6,037 bases of DNA from Rhodococcus sp. (in: high G+C Gram-positive bacteria) (GTDB lineage Bacteria > Actinomycetota > Actinomycetes > Mycobacteriales > Mycobacteriaceae): assembly GCA_012515885.1 (NCBI GenBank), contig JAAYXN010000399.1, positions 1 to 6,037 of the forward strand, in the 5' to 3' direction. Every line of letters begins with the position of its first letter. Positions within the stretch are counted from its first letter, which is position 1. Shown here one piece after another: positions 1 through 4,297 of the stretch. The notes under the pieces were generated by a model that was not told where the DNA came from, did not search any database, and saw nothing but the letters and a program-made list of their open reading frames with translations. Made by a program: the position numbers and the translations under genes.

Positions 1-1
1 C

Positions 2-868
2 GCCAGTTCACCATTGGGTGCGCCAAACTTTTCCCGGCAGGTTATCGACGGACTGCTGGGATTGCCGCCGGGAAGTCCCATCGAATTCACGATCATTCCC
101 ACAGCGGGCGTGAGCGTCGGCACCGATCAGTACGCCCGCTTCATGTCGGTACGTAGTTGGGGCACCCCCGGCAACTGGACCACCAACTACTCAGCACTGG
201 CACGGTCGACGGACAACGGCGAGACGTGGACGACAGACCCGGCGACGGCGCGAGTGAATATCGCCGGGTTGGGTATTCCAGGAATTCCTGCCGTCGCACC
301 GGGCAATGAGGACTTCCAACAGAGCGCGTTTGTTCCGGGTGCTGATGGTTGGATTTATGAATTCGGCACGCCTTCAGGACGTTTCGGTCCTGCTCGTCTT
401 GCCAGGGTTCAGGGCGCAGACATCAATGATCTCAGCGCTTACGAGTACTGGGATGGCTCCGCGTGGGGCCCGGATATCGGTGACGCAGCCCCCGTCATCC
501 CGGGAACGGTCAGTGAACTCTCCGTGCAGTGGAATGACTACCTCGGCAAGTACGTCGCGATGTACACCGAGCCGACGAGGGGTCTCGTCATCCGGCAGGC
601 CGACAACTTGGAAGGGCCGTGGAGCGGCATGCAGACGCTGCTCAACCAGGCGCTCCTTCCCGGCCTGTACGGCGGTTTCATGCATCCCTGGACGGACGGC
701 CGGTACCTGCACTTCGTGGTGACCACCTGGAACCGCTACAACGTCATCTACATGCGCACAGACCTCAACGGTATGCAGATGTCGTCCACCAACTCCATTG
801 ACGGACCGGATCCCGCTGTCACCGGCGAGACACGACTGGTCGGCATTTCCTATCCGGAAGGCGAGTAG
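2..868 (+). CDS. DUF4185 domain protein, possible GH183 endo-D-arabinanase (5' end outside window)
   Basis: This is the C-terminal part (about 288 codons) of a DUF4185 protein. The frame is open back to base 2. The first possible start, a TTG at 14, has no Shine-Dalgarno sequence, so the true start and any signal peptide probably lie upstream. Visible family features, numbered from the TTG, are STDNGETW (65-72), the segment SELSVQWNDYLGKYVAMY (167-184), GPWSGM (200-205), then GLYGGFMHPW (217-226) and YNVIYMRTDL near 244-253. They fit a beta-propeller-like carbohydrate-active fold with repeated aromatic/glycine turns. From family knowledge, DUF4185 now includes GH183 endo-D-arabinanases that cut arabinogalactan or lipoarabinomannan, with members conserved in mycobacteria. 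A role in remodelling the cell's own wall arabinan is therefore my inference. Catalytic residues are not assigned here. The next gene starts 81 bp downstream. The domain call is fairly firm; the activity is tentative. Confidence 0.82.
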   Translation, partial: ASSPLGAPNFSRQVIDGLLGLPPGSPIEFTIIPTAGVSVGTDQYARFMSVRSWGTPGNWTTNYSALARSTDNGETWTTDPATARVNIAGLGIPGIPAVAPGNEDFQQSAFVPGADGWIYEFGTPSGRFGPARLARVQGADINDLSAYEYWDGSAWGPDIGDAAPVIPGTVSELSVQWNDYLGKYVAMYTEPTRGLVIRQADNLEGPWSGMQTLLNQALLPGLYGGFMHPWTDGRYLHFVVTTWNRYNVIYMRTDLNGMQMSSTNSIDGPDPAVTGETRLVGISYPEGE

Positions 869-937
869 GCGCAACCGCGGACGGGGCTGTCTGCCGGTGT
901 AATTCGGCAAACAACATTTCTTGTCGTACCCACGTTC

Positions 938-943
938 TAGTCT
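938..943 (+). promoter_or_regulatory. Candidate -10 box (TAGTCT) for a leaderless VOC gene
   Basis: TAGTCT fits the actinobacterial TANNNT -10 pattern. It ends 6 bases before the ATG at 950, so transcription would begin on or next to the start codon. No Shine-Dalgarno sequence lies before that ATG, which agrees with a leaderless mRNA. No convincing -35 box is seen at normal spacing (TTGTCG at 921-926 is too close). This is inferred from position and pattern only. Confidence 0.35.
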
Positions 944-949
944 TCGGAC

Positions 950-1303
950 ATGGGACTGAAACTTGAAATGATCACCGCAGACAGCACCGATCCGGGGCCG
1001 TTGGCCCAGTGGTGGGCCGAGCAAACGGGCGGTTCGTCCGCCGATGTTGGTGAGGGCGAGTTCTTCATCGTCACCATCCCCGGCGGGCCCAACCTCGGCT
1101 TCCAAAAGGTGGAGGTGCCAACTCCGGGCAAGAACCGGCTGCACCTGGACCTGTCGGCCGACGACCTTGAATCAGAAGTCATTCGGCTGGTGGCCGCCGG
1201 GGCTACCGAGGTAGAACACCGCGGGTTCCCAGGATTCAAATGGGTCACCCTCATCGATCCGGATGGAAACGAGTTCTGCGTCGCCGGTAGCCACAGCGAA
1301 TAG
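950..1303 (+). CDS. VOC family (glyoxalase/bleomycin-resistance fold) protein
   Basis: The 117-residue protein is one VOC module made of two beta-alpha-beta-beta-beta halves. The N-terminal half has the paired tryptophans WW at 21-22 of helix 1. The C-terminal half has KNRLHLDL (61-68), a helix around 71-84, then GFKWVTLIDPDGNEFCV (95-111). H65 and E108 sit where VOC enzymes usually place metal ligands, so metal binding is possible. It resembles the actinobacterial Glyoxalase_6 type, normally about 110-120 residues, so the gene looks complete. The substrate is unknown, and VOC proteins include isomerases, dioxygenases and antibiotic-binding proteins. A small VOC gene (Rv0801) also lies beside pepC and purL in M. 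tuberculosis, as I recall, so this looks like a conserved neighbour rather than a transferred resistance gene. The ATG at 950 is the only sensible start. Confidence 0.9.
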   Translation: MGLKLEMITADSTDPGPLAQWWAEQTGGSSADVGEGEFFIVTIPGGPNLGFQKVEVPTPGKNRLHLDLSADDLESEVIRLVAAGATEVEHRGFPGFKWVTLIDPDGNEFCVAGSHSE

Positions 1304-1370
1304 TGCTGGGTGAGCGCACCGCGGAGGCGTCTCGTGCCTAGCGCGCACGCCGCCCTGTAGACGGCACCCA

Positions 1371-1376
1371 TAGGAT
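1371..1376 (+). promoter_or_regulatory. TAGGAT: overlapping -10-like box and AGGA ribosome site before the aminopeptidase
   Basis: TAGGAT fits TANNNT and ends 7 bases before the ATG at 1384, which would suit a leaderless transcript. The AGGA inside it (1372-1375) is also 8 bases from that ATG, a normal Shine-Dalgarno spacing. Both readings favour the start at 1384 over the ATG at 1375, which overlaps the motif. The two readings cannot both apply to one transcript, and the sequence does not decide between them. Confidence 0.35.
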
Positions 1377-1383
1377 GGCGTCT

Positions 1384-2667
1384 ATGAATTTGACGACGTG
1401 GGCGGGCGCCGAGGGGCTGTGCAATTTCATCGACGCGTCGCCGTCACCGTTTCATGTGTGTGCAACGGTGTCGGCGACGTTGTCCTCCAATGGGTTTACC
1501 GAACTTGATGAGACGCAGAGCTGGCCAGCTGATCCGGGTCGCTACTACGTCGTTCGAGGTGGTTCGCTGATCGCGTGGAGCACGCAGGGGGTGCCGCGGA
1601 CAGCGCCGTTCCGCATCGTCGGTGGCCATACCGATAGCCCGAACCTGCGCGTCAAGCAGCACCCGGATCTGGCAGTAGCCGGCTGGCAGACCGTGGCGCT
1701 TGAGCCTTATGGCGGTGCGTGGCTTAATTCGTGGCTCGATCGCGACTTGGGGTTGTCCGGCCGGATCAGTGTGCGTGAAGCCAACACGATCCGCGATGTT
1801 CTGGTTCAGCTTGATGAGCCGATTCTGCGGGTGCCGCAGCTGGCGATTCACCTGTCTGAGGATCGCAAAGGCGTGCAGCTTGATCCGCAGCGTCACCTCA
1901 ACGCTATTTGGGGTCTGGGCAGTGAGCCCGCCTCGCTTCTGGATTATGTCGCTGACCGCGCCGGGGTGCCCGCGGACGACGTCCTTGGCTGGGAGTTGAT
2001 GACGCACGACATCGCGCCGAGCGCACTGGTCGGCGTCGATGAGGAACTGGTCAGCGCGCCGCGGTTGGATAACCAGGGCACCTGTTATGCCGGGACGCAG
2101 GCGCTGCTCGCGGCGGTGGAGTCGCCGTCGGAGAATGTGCCGGTGCTGGCGCTGTTCGACCACGAAGAGGTAGGCAGCATGTCTGAGCGCGGTGCGTTCT
2201 CGGATTTGTTGAACACCGTGTTGGAGCGGATCGTGCTGGTGCGCGGCGGCGGCCGCGAAGAGTACTTGCAGGCGAAGGCTGGGTCGCTGTGTGCGTCGGG
2301 CGATATGGCGCATGCGACGCACCCCAACTATTCCGAGCGCCATGAGCCGGGGCATCACATTGTGGTGGGTGGGGGGCCGGTCTTGAAGGTCAACCAGAAT
2401 CTGCGGTACGCCTCGGACGCCAATGGTGAAGCGGCGTTTTCGTTGGCGTGCGCGCAGGTCGGGGTGCCGTTGCAACGGTATGTGCATCGTGCTGATTTGC
2501 CGTGTGGCTCCACGATTGGGCCGATTACGGCGTCACGGACGGGTATTTCTACGGTCGATGTTGGGGCCCCGCAGTTGGCGATGCATTCGGCCCGTGAATT
2601 GATGGGTGCCGCCGACGTCCGCATGTATTCCGATGCGCTTGCCGCTTTCCTCGCCCCGGAGCAGTAG
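1384..2667 (+). CDS. M18 family metallo-aminopeptidase (PepC/ApeB-like)
   Basis: This is a cytoplasmic zinc aminopeptidase that removes N-terminal residues, acidic or broader in this family, from peptides, and it probably forms a large tetrahedral oligomer. I choose the ATG at 1384 (427 residues, beginning MNLTTWAG) over the ATG at 1375 (430 residues) because AGGA lies 8 bases upstream of the former. Numbered from 1375, the metal site reads H85 in GGHTDSPNLR, D232 in RLDNQ, E264-E265 in FDHEEVGS, D310 in SGDMAHA and H404 in LAMHSARE. The ASPSPFHV segment near 21-28 and CGSTIGP at 377-383 are also typical. Length and motifs are normal, so it should be active. In M. tuberculosis the homologue is called pepC, close to purL. 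This gene uses more G- and T-ending codons than the two genes after it. It follows the VOC gene by 80 bp and ends before a strong hairpin. Confidence 0.97.
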   Translation: MNLTTWAGAEGLCNFIDASPSPFHVCATVSATLSSNGFTELDETQSWPADPGRYYVVRGGSLIAWSTQGVPRTAPFRIVGGHTDSPNLRVKQHPDLAVAGWQTVALEPYGGAWLNSWLDRDLGLSGRISVREANTIRDVLVQLDEPILRVPQLAIHLSEDRKGVQLDPQRHLNAIWGLGSEPASLLDYVADRAGVPADDVLGWELMTHDIAPSALVGVDEELVSAPRLDNQGTCYAGTQALLAAVESPSENVPVLALFDHEEVGSMSERGAFSDLLNTVLERIVLVRGGGREEYLQAKAGSLCASGDMAHATHPNYSERHEPGHHIVVGGGPVLKVNQNLRYASDANGEAAFSLACAQVGVPLQRYVHRADLPCGSTIGPITASRTGISTVDVGAPQLAMHSARELMGAADVRMYSDALAAFLAPEQ

Positions 2668-2689
2668 CGGGGCGCACGTCGCATAGAAA

Positions 2690-2731
2690 TTTGTGTCCTC
2701 CCACCCGGTTGAACGGGTGGGAGGACACAAA
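2690..2731 (+). terminator. Perfect 18-bp stem-loop after the aminopeptidase gene, terminator-like
   Basis: The arms 2690-2707 and 2714-2731 pair without mismatch (core CCTCCCACCCG / CGGGTGGGAGG) around a 6-base loop, GTTGAA. It begins 22 bases after the aminopeptidase stop codon, where an intrinsic terminator is expected. No U-tract follows on the + strand (the next bases are AATGGGTGGG), which is common for actinobacterial terminators. Its perfect symmetry means it could act on either strand. A second GGGTGGGA copy at 2735-2742 could compete for the 5' arm. It may instead protect the mRNA 3' end or be a dispersed repeat. Confidence 0.7.
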
Positions 2732-2764
2732 AATGGGTGGGACGTCAGAAACTAGAGCGTCTCG

Positions 2765-2814
2765 TTGCATCAGGTTGGTAACGAACGCCAGGTGAGGGCT
2801 GCCTATTTGCATCA
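2765..2814. repeat. 8-bp direct repeat TTGCATCA, copies 42 bp apart, upstream of the transporter gene
   Basis: TTGCATCA occurs at 2765-2772 and again at 2807-2814. The 42-bp spacing is close to four turns of B-DNA, which would place both copies on the same face of the helix. They lie 52-101 bp before the chosen transporter start, a usual place for operator sites. An 8-mer repeated in such a short gap is only mildly unlikely by chance, so an operator role is speculative. Confidence 0.25.
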
Positions 2815-2865
2815 ATGGCGCGAATCTGCGCACCTCGGCCTGCTGCCGCTGACGAAACTAGAAAC

Positions 2866-4158
2866 ATGAGTACCGGCAAAGCCACCGACAGCAACGATGC
2901 GGTCCGCAAAGCCACCCGAATCGCGGCCGCCGCCGCAGTCGGTGGATTCCTGTTCGGTGCCGACACCTCCACCATGAACGGCGCCATCAACGGAATCCAG
3001 CCAGACTTCGGCCTAGCCTCCGGTTCCGTCGGCGGAGTCGTCGCCATTTCCATTCTTGGCTGCGCGCTCGGTGCCGCGGTCGGCGGACGGGTATCAACCA
3101 GGCTCGGCCAAACCGCAACCATGCGGCTCGGCGGAGCACTCATCGTCCTCGGCTCACTGCTGTCAGCCATCATCGGCAACATCGTGCTGCTCAGCCTGTT
3201 CCGCATCCTCACCGGCGTCGGTATCGGTCTACTCAGCGTCGTCGTACCGTCCTACATCGCACAAATCTCGCCCGAATCAGTGCGAGGCAGGCTCGGCTCC
3301 TTCTGGCAGTTAGCGATCGTTACCGGCATCTTCACCGGCCTACTCGTCGACTATCTCCTCACCCAACTCGCAGGCGACGCCCACAGTGCAGAACCGTGGG
3401 GCGGCAACGCGTGGCGCTGGATGTTCGTCGCCGTCGCGATCGGCGGCGCCATCTATATCTATCTGGCATCCCGGCTCACTGACGCCGAAACCAAAGAAGA
3501 AGAGGAAGAGGGCAGCAGCGGCGGATTCAAAGTTCTCCGCGGACACGTCCTCGGCCTCAAACCCATCGTGTGGGTCGGTATCGGTCTCGCGGCGCTGCAG
3601 CAGCTCGTCGGTATCAACGTCATCTTCTTCTACTCCACAACCCTGTGGCAGTCGGTCGGCTTCTCCGAGAACTCGTCGTTCCTCACCGGCCTGTTCACTG
3701 CGGTAGTCAACATTTGCGCCACCATTGGTGCGATCTTCCTCGTCGACAAAGTCGGGCGACGGCCACTGCTGATCGGCGGCAGCGTCGGCATCACCGTCAC
3801 CCTTGCGACCATGGCGGTGTGCTTCTCCACCGCCGGTGACGACGGATCGCTCTCTAGCGGAGTGGGGCTGATCGCGCTCATCGCCGCCAACCTGTTCGTG
3901 GTTTGCTTCGGCCTGAGCTGGGGTCCGCTGATGTGGGTCGTCCTCGGCGAAATCTTCAACCACAAGATGCGTGCCGTCGCGATGTCGCTGACCGTGATGG
4001 TGAACTGGCTGACCAACTGGCTCGTCACCGTCACCTTCCCGTCGCTGTCCGATATTGGTTTGGGATTCGCCTACGGCATATACGCCGCGTTCGGTGCCTT
4101 CGCGATCTTCTTCACCACCAAGTTCATCAAAGAAACGAAAGGCACCAAACTGAGCTGA
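2866..4158 (+). CDS. MFS sugar porter (XylE/GLUT-type proton-coupled sugar importer)
   Basis: This is a 12-helix membrane protein of 430 residues that probably imports a monosaccharide or polyol with protons. I start at the ATG at 2866; the longer frame from 2815 adds an atypical 17-residue Arg/Pro/Ala lead. Neither start has a clear ribosome site. Residues matching XylE, by my alignment from memory, are D33 (FGAD, helix 1), R113 (SLFRILTG, helix 4), Q148 (helix 5), Q245-Q246 and N251 (QQLVGIN, helix 7), N282 (helix 8) and W357 (GPLMW, helix 10). DKVGRRP (294-300) and the C-terminal ETKG are also sugar-porter marks. Oddly, the loop after helix 6 lacks the family PESPR motif and is short, carrying a run of five glutamates (211-215). 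At 430 residues the protein is smaller than the usual 450-490. The exact sugar cannot be told. It follows the aminopeptidase by 198 bp and precedes purL by 139 bp, without an obvious link to either. Confidence 0.93.
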   Translation: MSTGKATDSNDAVRKATRIAAAAAVGGFLFGADTSTMNGAINGIQPDFGLASGSVGGVVAISILGCALGAAVGGRVSTRLGQTATMRLGGALIVLGSLLSAIIGNIVLLSLFRILTGVGIGLLSVVVPSYIAQISPESVRGRLGSFWQLAIVTGIFTGLLVDYLLTQLAGDAHSAEPWGGNAWRWMFVAVAIGGAIYIYLASRLTDAETKEEEEEGSSGGFKVLRGHVLGLKPIVWVGIGLAALQQLVGINVIFFYSTTLWQSVGFSENSSFLTGLFTAVVNICATIGAIFLVDKVGRRPLLIGGSVGITVTLATMAVCFSTAGDDGSLSSGVGLIALIAANLFVVCFGLSWGPLMWVVLGEIFNHKMRAVAMSLTVMVNWLTNWLVTVTFPSLSDIGLGFAYGIYAAFGAFAIFFTTKFIKETKGTKLS

Positions 4159-4192
4159 CCGCGCCGTGGGAGAGCCATGCGCGAAGCAGAAA

Positions 4193-4214
4193 TAGGCGGC
4201 GAGTCGGCTGCCTA
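4193..4214 (+). terminator. Short stem-loop after the transporter gene, possible weak terminator
   Basis: The arms 4193-4200 (TAGGCGGC) and 4207-4214 (GCTGCCTA) form 8 pairs, one of them G-U, around the loop GAGTCG. It begins 34 bases after the transporter stop codon. No U-tract follows. It overlaps the place where a -35 box for the purL promoter would be expected, so its role is uncertain and it may be a chance hairpin. Confidence 0.3.
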
Positions 4215-4227
4215 GTCGTGCCCCGGT

Positions 4228-4233
4228 TAGACT
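4228..4233 (+). promoter_or_regulatory. Candidate purL -10 box (TAGACT)
   Basis: TAGACT matches the actinobacterial TANNNT consensus well. Transcription from it would start near 4240 and give a leader of about 58 bases containing the purL ribosome site. No good -35 hexamer is seen about 17 bases upstream. No purine riboswitch or other structured leader is evident. Confidence 0.4.
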
Positions 4234-4278
4234 GTGGACGGCAGTTTGCGCCCGCTTGCCATTCTTTTCTCCCACGCT

Positions 4279-4286
4279 GGAAGGGA
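4279..4286 (+). promoter_or_regulatory. purL ribosome binding site (GGAAGGGA)
   Basis: This purine-rich stretch ends 11 bases before the GTG at 4298. The spacing is somewhat long, but it is the only Shine-Dalgarno-like sequence nearby and no other plausible in-frame start lies closer. It supports GTG as the initiation codon. Confidence 0.6.
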
Positions 4287-4297
4287 CCCGACGTTCT

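Noticed and set aside
892..909. Small inverted repeat TGCCG / CGGCA after the DUF4185 gene, considered as a terminator
   Set aside because: It has only 5 pairs around an 8-base loop and no T-rich tail; hairpins this small are expected by chance.
374..1144. 256-codon open frame on the minus strand
   Set aside because: It runs antisense across two well-supported genes and the gap between them, with no recognisable domain.
1444..2487. 347-codon open frame on the minus strand
   Set aside because: It is antisense to the M18 aminopeptidase, with an Arg/Gln/His-rich translation and no family features.
2815..2865. Upstream in-frame ATG adding 17 residues to the transporter
   Set aside because: No ribosome site precedes it, and the extra Arg/Pro/Ala segment is unlike sugar-porter N-termini. 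The ATG at 2866 gives a usual short polar lead before helix 1.
3496..3510. Five-glutamate codon run considered as a sign of a frameshift in the transporter
   Set aside because: The same frame carries helix 6 before it and the QQLVGIN helix 7 motif after it, so no frame change is needed. The run is part of a shortened loop.
3340..4275. 311-codon open frame on the minus strand
   Set aside because: It is antisense to the transporter. The acidic, low-complexity translation mirrors the hydrophobic codons of the sense gene.
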